The translations under genes were made by a program, and so were the position numbers. A stretch of DNA of 64,000 nucleotides, taken from contig CALQEU020000009.1 of the NCBI GenBank assembly GCA_943329665.2, forward strand, positions 33,734-97,733, read 5' to 3'. This document shows, in pieces, positions 18,084 through 26,284 of the stretch; positions within the stretch are counted from its first letter, which is position 1, and the number at the start of each line of letters is the position of its first letter. The notes beneath the pieces are model-generated. The model was given only the letters and a program-made list of their open reading frames with translations. It did no database searches and was not told where the DNA came from. The DNA comes from JAJTFW01 sp903922455. Its GTDB lineage: Bacteria; Bacteroidota; Bacteroidia; AKYH767-A; OLB10.

Positions 18084-18938
18084 ATGCTCCTCGTCGCAGA
18101 TTCAGGTTCTACAAAAGCAGATTGGTTGCTATTTGACGGTGAAAAAATAACTGGTCCTATTCACACGATGGGATTTAATCCGTTTTTTCACTCGAGCGAA
18201 TTTGTGTTGGAAAGTTTGATGAAGTCGGAGGAGATGTTAGCCGTTCGTGATCAAATAACGAGTGTGAAATTTTTTGGTGCAGGTTGTTCTAGTGATGATC
18301 GAAATGAAATTATTGCTTCTGGACTCAGAAACTTTTTTACAAAGGCCGATGTGTTGGTTGAACACGATTTGTTAGCCTGCGCTGTTGCCACATGTGGAAA
18401 AACAAAAGGCATCGCATGCATCATCGGCACAGGAAGTAATTCTTGTTATTTTGATGGAGCAGAAGTACACGAAAGAAATTATGGCTTAGGTTATATTTTG
18501 GGGGACGAAGGAAGTGGTTCGTATTTCGGAAAAAAATTGCTGACCTATTATTTGTACGAACGCCTTCCAGCCGATTTACAACAAGATTTTAAGGAGACAT
18601 ACCAACTCAGCAAGAATGATATTATCGATAAAGTGTATAAAGAACCGAATCCGAATGTGTGGCTAGCTTCCTTTTCACGCTTTTTAACAAAACATCATGA
18701 GCATCCTTACATCAAGGAAATGATTTTACAAGGCATGCGCGAATTTTGTAATTTGTATGTCTGCGATTTCCCTACTTACAACACCGAAAAAGTACATTTC
18801 GTGGGATCTGTAGCATTTATTTTTTCTGCTGAATTACATCAAGTAGCTGCAGAATTAGGATTCACGATTGGTAAAATTATTAAGCAGCCCATCGACGATT
18901 TGATGCAGCATTTTGTGGCACTCGAAAAACAGAAATAA
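18084..18938 (+). CDS. BadF/BadG/BcrA-type ATPase, N-acetylglucosamine kinase-like
   Basis: This 284-residue protein has the actin-like ATPase fold of the BadF/N-acetylglucosamine kinase family. Phosphate 1 motif VADSGSTKADW is at residues 4-14, phosphate 2 IIGTGSNSC near residue 115, and GDEGSGSYFG with the adenosine region near residue 140. Length fits a single-subunit sugar kinase. It would phosphorylate an amino sugar such as GlcNAc in the cytosol, for cell-wall recycling or chitin use. No chitinase or recycling genes are adjacent, so the substrate is inferred from the family. It converges on coaD with a 2-nt gap. Confidence 0.8.
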   Translation: MLLVADSGSTKADWLLFDGEKITGPIHTMGFNPFFHSSEFVLESLMKSEEMLAVRDQITSVKFFGAGCSSDDRNEIIASGLRNFFTKADVLVEHDLLACAVATCGKTKGIACIIGTGSNSCYFDGAEVHERNYGLGYILGDEGSGSYFGKKLLTYYLYERLPADLQQDFKETYQLSKNDIIDKVYKEPNPNVWLASFSRFLTKHHEHPYIKEMILQGMREFCNLYVCDFPTYNTEKVHFVGSVAFIFSAELHQVAAELGFTIGKIIKQPIDDLMQHFVALEKQK

Positions 18939-18940
18939 TA

Positions 18941-19402
18941 TTATTTTAATTTGACGCCTTCACCAACAAAAGGTGTTGCATTGCCACCGTTGCGGATAAT
19001 GTCACGAATGATGGTGGATGATACTGGGGAGTATTGCGGCGATGCTAACATGAATGTAGTTTCAATGCCGTTGTCTAAGTAGTGATTCATCTGTGCAATC
19101 GCTCTCTCAAATTCGAAATCGGCAGAAGTGCGTAAACCTCTTAAAATAAATCGAGCTTGAATTTTCCTGCAAAAATCGATGGTCAAGCCGCTGTATGATA
19201 ATACCTCAACCTGGTCATATTCAGTAAAACTATCTTTGATCCATTGCACTCGATCTTGCAATGGAAACATGTATTTCTTAGAGGTGTTTTCGCCTACACC
19301 AATTATAATTTTGTCAAATAAATTTAAGGAACGTGTAATAACATCTACATGTCCAATGGTGATGGGATCAAAACTGCCCGGGAAGAGTGCGATTTTTGAC
19401 AT
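18941..19402 (-). CDS. coaD: pantetheine-phosphate adenylyltransferase
   Basis: The 153-residue enzyme transfers AMP from ATP to 4'-phosphopantetheine, the penultimate step of coenzyme A synthesis. The ATG at 19402 (MSKIALFPGSFDP) is the family start. The nucleotidyltransferase T-x-G-H motif (FDPITIGHVDVI) and the C-terminal SSTIIRDIIRNGG are both intact. It lies 10 nt behind rsmD in the conserved DUF3822-rsmD-coaD order. Confidence 0.95.
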   Translation of the reverse strand: MSKIALFPGSFDPITIGHVDVITRSLNLFDKIIIGVGENTSKKYMFPLQDRVQWIKDSFTEYDQVEVLSYSGLTIDFCRKIQARFILRGLRTSADFEFERAIAQMNHYLDNGIETTFMLASPQYSPVSSTIIRDIIRNGGNATPFVGEGVKLK

Positions 19403-19412
19403 AGTTTTTATT

Positions 19413-19988
19413 TTATTCGGTGGAGATGGATTCAATGGATGTAGTAGACGCTAATGGCTGGAAGAATGAAAAGCTAACATTCCCGTATTTACGAGTATCT
19501 ACATACCCTTCAATAGCTACTAAACTGTTTTTGCTGGCATGTTCAATGATGAGCACACCGCCTTTGTTTAAGATATCTCCGTTGGATACGATGCTACATA
19601 ATTCTTCAGCAGGCGTTTCTTCAAAGGGAGCATCGGCCAGGATGATATCGAATTTGCCCGGTTGATTTCGTAACCACTTTAACGCATCCGATTGTATGGC
19701 TTTAGCACTTCTGCTGGGATCGAGTTGCTCAAAACTTTGTTTAATGAATCGAATGCAAGCAGGATCTTTGTCGATGGCGATAACGTTGATGCAGCCCCGC
19801 GAAATGAATTCGTAGCTCAAACTTCCAGTGCCAGCGTATAAATCAACTACGGCTAATTTTTTTAGATTGAATCGATGCGAAAGAATATTGAATAATCCCG
19901 ATTTTGCATAATCCGTAGTAGGACGTACCACTAAATCTTTGGGCACATTTAATTGTTTACCCCGATGGGTTCCGCTTATGATACGCAC
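19413..19988 (-). CDS. rsmD: 16S rRNA (guanine966-N2)-methyltransferase
   Basis: This 191-residue Rossmann methyltransferase matches RsmD. It starts with MRIISGTHRGKQL, has the SAM-binding motif VVDLYAGTGSLSYEF near residue 50, and IDKDPACIRFI follows. The catalytic motif IV, normally (D/N)PP(F/Y), reads DAPF here near residue 119, a proline-to-alanine change at a strongly conserved position. The start codon is GTG and overlaps the end of the DUF3822 gene by 13 nt, so translation is likely coupled. The change may or may not affect activity. Confidence 0.88.
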   Translation of the reverse strand: MRIISGTHRGKQLNVPKDLVVRPTTDYAKSGLFNILSHRFNLKKLAVVDLYAGTGSLSYEFISRGCINVIAIDKDPACIRFIKQSFEQLDPSRSAKAIQSDALKWLRNQPGKFDIILADAPFEETPAEELCSIVSNGDILNKGGVLIIEHASKNSLVAIEGYVDTRKYGNVSFSFFQPLASTTSIESISTE

Positions 19989-20863
19989 AATTCTTGGATA
20001 AATAAAGGATAATACTGTTGAGAAGAATATCTTTCGATGCCGTAGCTATAAGTAACTCCATTAGACTTTTCTCCCATCGTAATATTTCGAATGTATTTAC
20101 GAGCAAGCATCCAGTGACTCGAGATCTTTTCTATCTCTCCATAGCAACGCACCGCAACCTGATCTGGATTGAGCTGCAATTGCTCCATGGTGAAGAGGAG
20201 GTAGTACATGATGTCTTCGCTCGAGTGAAAACGATAACTGTTGTACAACTTCAAATCACTGCCATGTGTAATTACCACATCGAAATATTGATTGCGAATT
20301 AAAACAGAAACCGTGGCTTCCGATTGCAATTTGTTCAGTCGAATTTGACTTTCAATAAAAGCACTTCCTGCATGAAAGAGCGATGCATTTTTAAAACGAT
20401 TCCCAGTCTCCTCTAATAATGCTGCTGGAACTCCATAAATGATATGTGCATTCGCCGAGGAAATCGCATCGGCATAAACATCTTGATCTTTACCTACATT
20501 ACAGGTGAGTCCAAGAATTTCTTTAAGATGGTTTTTAGAGAAAAGAGGATTAGGCACCAAGCTCTGTTGTTGCGAATAAACCGACAATACAATTTTATCA
20601 GGATTCAACTCTTTTAATATAACATCTTCCTCCAAAATGCGATTGAAGAAACCAGGCGTATAATCTTCTTCAGTATCTTGATCGTTCACCATTTGATAAT
20701 CTCTCAGCACCACTGCCTTTTGTCGATCTTGATCAATCACTCCATAAAAAAATCGACCTTTTTCCGCTACCATCAACAGCAATGCATTTTTCACCATGCC
20801 TTGAGAATAGCTCTCATCGGTCACCTGATTTTTCAGATTGATGCCTATTTCACTTTGAACCAT
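19976..20863 (-). CDS. DUF3822 family protein
   Basis: This 295-residue protein matches DUF3822, a Bacteroidota-specific family that is usually encoded directly before rsmD and coaD, as it is here. The fold resembles two actin/ASKHA-like halves (segments FYGVIDQDRQKAVVLRDY and YFDVVITHGSDLKLYNSYRF), but no ATP-binding motif is evident. The function is unknown. It starts the three-gene block, whose members overlap or nearly touch. Confidence 0.8.
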   Translation of the reverse strand: MVQSEIGINLKNQVTDESYSQGMVKNALLLMVAEKGRFFYGVIDQDRQKAVVLRDYQMVNDQDTEEDYTPGFFNRILEEDVILKELNPDKIVLSVYSQQQSLVPNPLFSKNHLKEILGLTCNVGKDQDVYADAISSANAHIIYGVPAALLEETGNRFKNASLFHAGSAFIESQIRLNKLQSEATVSVLIRNQYFDVVITHGSDLKLYNSYRFHSSEDIMYYLLFTMEQLQLNPDQVAVRCYGEIEKISSHWMLARKYIRNITMGEKSNGVTYSYGIERYSSQQYYPLFIQELCVS

Positions 20864-21030
20864 AGGGCAAAAATAACGAATCTTGCCCTTATCGGCTTCG
20901 ATTTTTGGCCTTGATAACTATTGAGTTGGCATCCCACTATAATTTGACTTACTACCTTATAATCATTCACTTATAAATTCCATCAACCCTAAAGCCTAAA
21001 TTTCCGATCTTCACCCAAAGAATCTTTCCC

Positions 21031-22488
21031 GTGACTTTGCAAGAACGCAGCCTTCAGGTTAAATCCAGAATTCATGAATATTTGAAGTTCCCGCCCACAC
21101 CCGGACAGGAAAATTTTATTCATCAATTCTCTCAATTTGCATCGATCGAAGAACCCGGACTCTTTCTCTTGAAAGGGTATGCAGGCACGGGAAAAACAAC
21201 GATGATGGCGGCGTTAACATCAGCTTATAAGAATATCGTTTTACTAGCGCCAACAGGAAGAGCCGCGAAAGTACTTTCATTTTATACGGGCAAACCTGCG
21301 TTCACCATTCATAAACATTTGTATGTTCCATCGCTGACTAGCGACGGACGCATGATGTTGCGATTGATGGATAATACGTACAAAAAAACATTGTTCATTG
21401 TTGACGAGGCGTCCATGATTCCCGATGCGGCGATTGATGATAGCTCGAGTCCGTTTCCGGGTGTGAATCTCTTGCACGATTTAATTCAGTATGTGTACAG
21501 CAGTCCAAGTTGTCGATTAATGTTGGTGGGCGATGATGCACAGCTTCCTCCTGTACATTTTGATAAAAGTCCGGCATTGGATCCTGAACATCTTCGTTAC
21601 AAATACAGAAAGAAAGTGTACACCGCTGAGTTGAAAGAAGTGGTGCGACAACAACAGCAAAGCGAAATCCTAACTAACGCTACGAATATACGAAATTTGA
21701 TTACTGATGAATTCACCCTGCAGCAGGCTCAGGGTGCAGGAGTGGAGGGAAGTCTAAAAATTAAGTTGAAAGGAGATGTGGCGCAAGTGAATCCGCGAGA
21801 CTTACCTGAGTTATTACATTCCCTCTTCAAAGACTACGGACAAGATCAAGTGATGGTAGTAACACGTTCCAACAAAGCCGCTATTCAGTACAACAAATTA
21901 ATTCGCTTTCAAACCTTGTGGATGGAAGATGAAATAGGAGGGGGCGATAGTTTGATGGTGGTAAAAAATAACTACACCAGTTTGCCGGCCGATCACCCGG
22001 CAGGATTTATTGCTAATGGAGATGTACTCGAAGTATTAAAAGTATTTCGCTTTGAGGAGCGCTATGGATTTCGTTTTGCGATGGCAAGTTTGCGCTTACC
22101 CGACTATCCCGACGAACCTGTTTTTGAAGCCATGATTCTTCTCGATACCTTATCAAGTGAAGCGCCCGCACTCTCTACTATCGATCAGAAAAAACTTTTT
22201 GATTCCTTGCACGAGTACTACGAAGGCGATGAGCCCGACAAACGCAAACGCAATGCATTAATAAAAGTAGATCCGCATTACAATGCGCTGCAGGTAAAAT
22301 TCTCTTACGCCATCACTTGCCACAAAGCCCAGGGAGGACAATGGCCCGTTGTTTTTGTAGACCAGGGTTACCTCACCGATGAAATGTTGGGGGTTGAATA
22401 TTATCGCTGGCTTTATACCGCTTTTACACGCGCTTCGTCGAAATTGTATTTGCTTAATTTTAATGAAAAGTTTTTGGAGGAAGAATAA
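21031..22488 (+). CDS. RecD-like ATP-dependent DNA helicase (superfamily 1)
   Basis: This 485-residue SF1B helicase carries Walker A GYAGTGKTTMM near residues 50-60, motif Ia LAPTGRAAKVL, Walker B IVDEASMIPD, motif III VGDDAQLPPV and a UvrD_C_2 domain with ITCHKAQGGQWPVVFVDQ and WLYTAFTRASSKLYL. It is shorter than RecD2 because the N-terminal accessory domains are missing, as in the stand-alone RecD-like helicases common in Bacteroidota. The start is GTG at 21031; no ATG lies near. It probably acts in DNA repair. It stands alone with its own spacer. Confidence 0.85.
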   Translation: MTLQERSLQVKSRIHEYLKFPPTPGQENFIHQFSQFASIEEPGLFLLKGYAGTGKTTMMAALTSAYKNIVLLAPTGRAAKVLSFYTGKPAFTIHKHLYVPSLTSDGRMMLRLMDNTYKKTLFIVDEASMIPDAAIDDSSSPFPGVNLLHDLIQYVYSSPSCRLMLVGDDAQLPPVHFDKSPALDPEHLRYKYRKKVYTAELKEVVRQQQQSEILTNATNIRNLITDEFTLQQAQGAGVEGSLKIKLKGDVAQVNPRDLPELLHSLFKDYGQDQVMVVTRSNKAAIQYNKLIRFQTLWMEDEIGGGDSLMVVKNNYTSLPADHPAGFIANGDVLEVLKVFRFEERYGFRFAMASLRLPDYPDEPVFEAMILLDTLSSEAPALSTIDQKKLFDSLHEYYEGDEPDKRKRNALIKVDPHYNALQVKFSYAITCHKAQGGQWPVVFVDQGYLTDEMLGVEYYRWLYTAFTRASSKLYLLNFNEKFLEEE

Positions 22489-22545
22489 AAACAATCGCTG
22501 CTTCCGTTGCTTAAACACTGCGATCGCTGCGCTTAAATGGAGTCT

Positions 22546-23244
22546 CTATCGTACTAAAGCACTCTTCTCCACCCGCTCACAACAAGCATCCGGATTCTCT
22601 TTCAACATCACCCCACGTTGTATTAAAAATAACGCCAAAACAATCGCTACCACCGGACTTATTTTTTGCACCCAATTCCTAGCTTTTATACTGATAAAAC
22701 TTCCTGACAAGGATAACACCAACATCATCGGTATGGTTCCCAATCCAAATAAAGCCATATAACTCATCCCTTCTAAAACACCATGGCTGCTTGCTGCACC
22801 CGCCAAGGCCAAGTACACAAATCCACAGGGCAAAAATCCATTCAGCACTCCAATAAAATATAAGGAGGCAAACGATTTTTTTTGCATGAAACTACCCAAT
22901 GCTTTTTTGAGAAAGGCAGTAAATTTATAAATGCGATGATTGATTTTAGTTTGTACTGCTTGGGTATTGAATAAAACAAAAAGAATGATGATGATTCCAC
23001 TCAAAATACTAATGTCACTTTGCCATCCATTGATGCTAAGTGAATGTCCGAATAATCCTGCAAGTGCGCCGAAAATAGAGTAGGTGGTTACTCTTCCTAT
23101 ATTGTAAAGCAAGCGAGAAACAAAGAGTGAAGTCATTTGTTGATCGCGGTTGGGTAAAGCCATAGCGATGGGACCACACATGCCTGCACAGTGAAAGCTT
23201 CCAAAAAAGCCAATGGTTAATGCCGACCAAAGAAATAAATCCAT
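22546..23244 (-). CDS. TauE/SafE-like membrane protein of the cbb3 cluster
   Basis: The ATG at 23244 (MDLFLWSALTIG) gives a 232-residue polytopic protein with about six membrane segments. The family signature GSFHCAGMCGPIAMALP sits in the first segments. It belongs to the UreH/DsbD_2-like group found in cbb3 oxidase clusters, thought to move metal or electrons for oxidase maturation. Its ATG overlaps the ccoH stop by one base (TAATG), so it is the coupled last gene of the oxidase operon. A longer start at 23298 would run into ccoH and lacks support. Confidence 0.8.
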   Translation of the reverse strand: MDLFLWSALTIGFFGSFHCAGMCGPIAMALPNRDQQMTSLFVSRLLYNIGRVTTYSIFGALAGLFGHSLSINGWQSDISILSGIIIILFVLFNTQAVQTKINHRIYKFTAFLKKALGSFMQKKSFASLYFIGVLNGFLPCGFVYLALAGAASSHGVLEGMSYMALFGLGTIPMMLVLSLSGSFISIKARNWVQKISPVVAIVLALFLIQRGVMLKENPDACCERVEKSALVR

Positions 23245-23684
23245 TATTGAATGATGATTTTTTCTTCTTGATAGTAGGATGTGTCGTTTGTACTCCAACT
23301 TGATTTAACTCTCCACAAACCTTTGGAGAGTTTATCTGTTGGAATATTTTGAACTCCGTCTGCTATGTCTATCGGAATTTTAAAATCGAGTTTAGAGTTA
23401 TCAGGACGAAAGAGCACAATTTCTCCCGTTGTATTATTTGGAGTACTGTTTTCCGGAAAGACAATTTGAATATTGCTATGTTTAGGAGAATAAACAACCG
23501 CAAGTTTAACATCCAACTTTTCGCTGTTGTTCAGTCGATCTATTTTATCCTGAAACTTTAATTCTTGTGCATAATAGTCAGTGCTGACTAAATCAACACT
23601 TTGCTGCGTGCATTTATACACTAAAAAGAGCATGCCGCCAACAAATGCAGTGTAGAGTAATATAATTCGTAGTCCCCAGTTCAT
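23244..23684 (-). CDS. ccoH: FixH/CcoH family cbb3 oxidase assembly protein
   Basis: This 146-residue protein has one N-terminal membrane segment (about residues 5-24) and a periplasmic beta-rich domain of about 110 residues. It matches FixH/CcoH in size, topology and context: it follows ccoG by 5 nt and precedes the TauE/SafE-like gene. CcoH is needed for stable assembly of the cbb3 oxidase in proteobacteria. The conserved core segment KGLWRVKSSW near the C-terminus fits the family. Confidence 0.8.
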   Translation of the reverse strand: MNWGLRIILLYTAFVGGMLFLVYKCTQQSVDLVSTDYYAQELKFQDKIDRLNNSEKLDVKLAVVYSPKHSNIQIVFPENSTPNNTTGEIVLFRPDNSKLDFKIPIDIADGVQNIPTDKLSKGLWRVKSSWSTNDTSYYQEEKIIIQ

Positions 23685-23689
23685 CTTTT

Positions 23690-25111
23690 TTATGGTGTTG
23701 GTCCAATGAAGTTTGATTCTTCTTCACCGAGTTTTTTTCCTTGTGAGAGCACTTGTATTTTAATTTTTGTTTTTGATTTTACTATCTCTTTTTGATCTAA
23801 GATCACAAAGAATTCGCCTTCGGCAATATCTTGTTCTTTTAATTCTGTAAAGTTTTTTCCTACCCACTGAATTGTTCCTTTTGGCTCTACAATTTTTATT
23901 TCGATGGGCAAATTATTAAACGTTTTGTTCACCACTTTTATATTGTAAAGGTTGCTCACTTTCTGATTGGGCAACTCTTGGTAAAGCATTCCGGGGGTTC
24001 TTAAAATGGTAGCTTCCACATCGGTTCGTATAGCCAGTAATGTGATGAGGGCCCCCAGTAAAATAAAGAGAACTACGGAGTAGCCAATGATACGTGTGGT
24101 TACTTTGAATTTAATTCCTTTAGCAATGGCATTTTCACTGGTGTATCGAATAAGTCCGCGTGGCAAATCAACTTTGTCCATGATGGAATCACAAGCGTCA
24201 ATGCAAGCGGTACAGTTCACACATTCCAATTGGGTACCGTTTCTGATATCAATTCCCGTAGGGCATACTTGCACACACTGATGGCAATCGATACAATCAC
24301 CAGCCTTCCGCTCTTGTCCCTTGTGCAATTTCTCACGAGGCTCACCACGGTTGTAATCATAGGCGATGACCACTGAATTTTTATCCAACAACACACCTTG
24401 TAAACGACCATAAGGACAAACTACAATGCATGCTTGTTCTCTAAACTTAGTGTACACACCGTAAAACACCAAGGTAAAAATGGACAAGCTAATGAGTCCA
24501 CCCAAATGTTGGGAAGGACCTTCACTTATTATTTCGAATAACTTATCAACTCCAATGATGTAAGCTAAGAATGTATTGGCGATGATAAAAGAGATAATAA
24601 AGAAAATACTATTCTTTAAAAACTTCTTTCTAAATTTTATGGGATTGGGCGACTCTGCATTCAATGCTTTTTGCTGCATATAATCGCCTTCTATTAAGTA
24701 TTCAATTTTACGGAACACCATCTCCATAAAAATAGTTTGAGGACAAGCCCATCCACACCAAATACGTCCAAAGAGTGCAGTAAACAATATGATGAACACA
24801 ATAAATGTTAGCATGGCTAACACAAACAGATGGAAGTCTTGTGGCCAAAATGCAATTCCAAATAAAATAAATTTACGCTCTAATATATTAAAAAGCATTA
24901 AGGGATGCCTCTTAATTTTCATAAACGGACCACTAAAAAGTAAAATCAAAAAGAAAATACTTACTGCAGTACGCTTATTATAAAAATCTCCTTTTGGCTT
25001 TTTCGGATAGATCCAATTCCGTTTTCCATCCTCTGAAATCGTCGCAACGGTATCGCGAAAACTTCCTTTTGGATCGGGAAGGGGAGGAGCTATGGGATTA
25101 GGATCTGACAA
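23690..25111 (-). CDS. ccoG: cbb3 oxidase accessory protein, ferredoxin-type CcoG/FixG
   Basis: This 473-residue membrane protein has four or five membrane segments in its N-terminal half, the CGWACPQTIFMEMVF motif, and two [4Fe-4S] sites (CIDCHQCVQVCP and CVNCTACIDAC, near residues 265-310). A C-terminal immunoglobulin-like FixG domain follows. CcoG acts in copper delivery to the oxidase, probably by reducing Cu(II). The start codon appears to be TTG at 25111, 4 nt after the ccoP stop. There is no ATG between it and the conserved FRDTVATISEDGKRNW region, so the rare start is needed. Confidence 0.92.
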   Translation of the reverse strand: MSDPNPIAPPLPDPKGSFRDTVATISEDGKRNWIYPKKPKGDFYNKRTAVSIFFLILLFSGPFMKIKRHPLMLFNILERKFILFGIAFWPQDFHLFVLAMLTFIVFIILFTALFGRIWCGWACPQTIFMEMVFRKIEYLIEGDYMQQKALNAESPNPIKFRKKFLKNSIFFIISFIIANTFLAYIIGVDKLFEIISEGPSQHLGGLISLSIFTLVFYGVYTKFREQACIVVCPYGRLQGVLLDKNSVVIAYDYNRGEPREKLHKGQERKAGDCIDCHQCVQVCPTGIDIRNGTQLECVNCTACIDACDSIMDKVDLPRGLIRYTSENAIAKGIKFKVTTRIIGYSVVLFILLGALITLLAIRTDVEATILRTPGMLYQELPNQKVSNLYNIKVVNKTFNNLPIEIKIVEPKGTIQWVGKNFTELKEQDIAEGEFFVILDQKEIVKSKTKIKIQVLSQGKKLGEEESNFIGPTP

Positions 25112-25114
25112 GTT

Positions 25115-26086
25115 TTATTGGTTTACGATGATGATGCTATCGACGCTGATACTATCTGTTAGTTGTGAACTTATCATTTCTTCAACATACTTTTCACCTT
25201 GAGGTTCCTTTCCACCCACGGGATTACTTCCATGCTTGGTCAAGATAAAGCTTGCGACTTGTTGTATTTGTTTTGGCGTCAATTGCGATTTCCAAGAAAT
25301 CATTCCTTTTGCTGGAACACCTTCCGTAATGACTTTGAAAATATTCCTGATACCACCGCCATTGATCCAAAAATCGTCCGTTAAATTGGGTCCTACACTA
25401 CCACCTAATTCAGCACCGTGACATGCAACACAATTTTTATCATAAATTCCTTTTCCAGCACCTAATGCTTCCGGTGTATTTAGAGCTGTGATTGTTTCAG
25501 CAGAAACAAAATCCTTCATGCTTAACTCGCGAGCTTTCGCTTGATCTGCGGCTTCTTGCATAGCAATATTATATTCTTCGGTTTGTAGTGGACCTGTTCT
25601 GAAAAGATGATAATGTGCTAAATAAACAAACGCAAAAATGATGGTTGCATAAAATCCCCATACCCACCACGGCGGTAAATTATTATCCAATTCTTTAATC
25701 CCATCATAATTGTGATCCAACATAATGTCGGCTTCTTTTTCTACCGGTACTGCTTTCGTAAGTATATCCCGATCGAAGCGTGTCCAAAAACTAGGCCCAT
25801 GCAATTCTTCTTCAAAGGCTTTTTCCTTCTTGAGTTCTAGAGCTTGTCTTTTTTCTGGTGAAAGCAAAGCATATGATAATTTCTTTAAACTTTTAGTTAA
25901 AGAAATAATGACAATGAGCATGATGAGAAATAAAAAGATCAGCAGATAAAGTTCCGATTGAAAAAATATTTCCGGAACTTTTTCAGTCGCTGGAGTAGGC
26001 GTAACTGCACCTTGTCCAAAGGAAGTAAGATTGGATGCCGCTAGAAGGAATCCAGAGTGAAGTATTTTGTTAAATCTATTTTTCAT
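25115..26086 (-). CDS. ccoP: cbb3 oxidase subunit III, monohaem cytochrome c
   Basis: This 323-residue subunit has a signal-like N-terminus, one membrane segment near residues 46-66, a second (WWVWGFYATIIFAFVYLAHY) near 140-160, and one cytochrome c domain with a single CVACH haem site near residue 218. Proteobacterial CcoP usually carries two haems; the single-haem form with the extra N-terminal membrane segment is the Bacteroidota arrangement. It passes electrons toward the CcoNO catalytic subunit. It lies between ccoQ and ccoG, 10 nt and 3 nt away. Confidence 0.9.
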   Translation of the reverse strand: MKNRFNKILHSGFLLAASNLTSFGQGAVTPTPATEKVPEIFFQSELYLLIFLFLIMLIVIISLTKSLKKLSYALLSPEKRQALELKKEKAFEEELHGPSFWTRFDRDILTKAVPVEKEADIMLDHNYDGIKELDNNLPPWWVWGFYATIIFAFVYLAHYHLFRTGPLQTEEYNIAMQEAADQAKARELSMKDFVSAETITALNTPEALGAGKGIYDKNCVACHGAELGGSVGPNLTDDFWINGGGIRNIFKVITEGVPAKGMISWKSQLTPKQIQQVASFILTKHGSNPVGGKEPQGEKYVEEMISSQLTDSISVDSIIIVNQ

Positions 26087-26096
26087 AGATGTATTT

Positions 26097-26273
26097 TTAA
26101 TCGTTGTTAAGTTCTGAGTTTTCTAAAGGAATTCGACTTGCTTTTTCAATATGTTCTTTGTCCATCTTTATCAAATAGGCAATGAGAACAGTAAAGAATG
26201 CGAAGAATACGAGTAAGGAGAATATAGGATAGATGCTCACGCCAGCTATACTTTCAAGGATATTTCTAAACAT
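26097..26273 (-). CDS. ccoQ: CcoQ-like small cbb3 oxidase subunit
   Basis: A 58-residue reading frame fits exactly between ccoNO (11 nt upstream) and ccoP (10 nt downstream). It begins MFRNILESIAGV, has one membrane segment (about residues 14-36), and then a charged tail (KMDKEHIEKASRIPLENSEL). Size, topology and position match CcoQ/FixQ, which stabilises the assembled oxidase. The assignment rests on context more than on sequence identity, since CcoQ is poorly conserved. Confidence 0.8.
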   Translation of the reverse strand: MFRNILESIAGVSIYPIFSLLVFFAFFTVLIAYLIKMDKEHIEKASRIPLENSELNND

Positions 26274-26284
26274 ATCTTTTCGTT

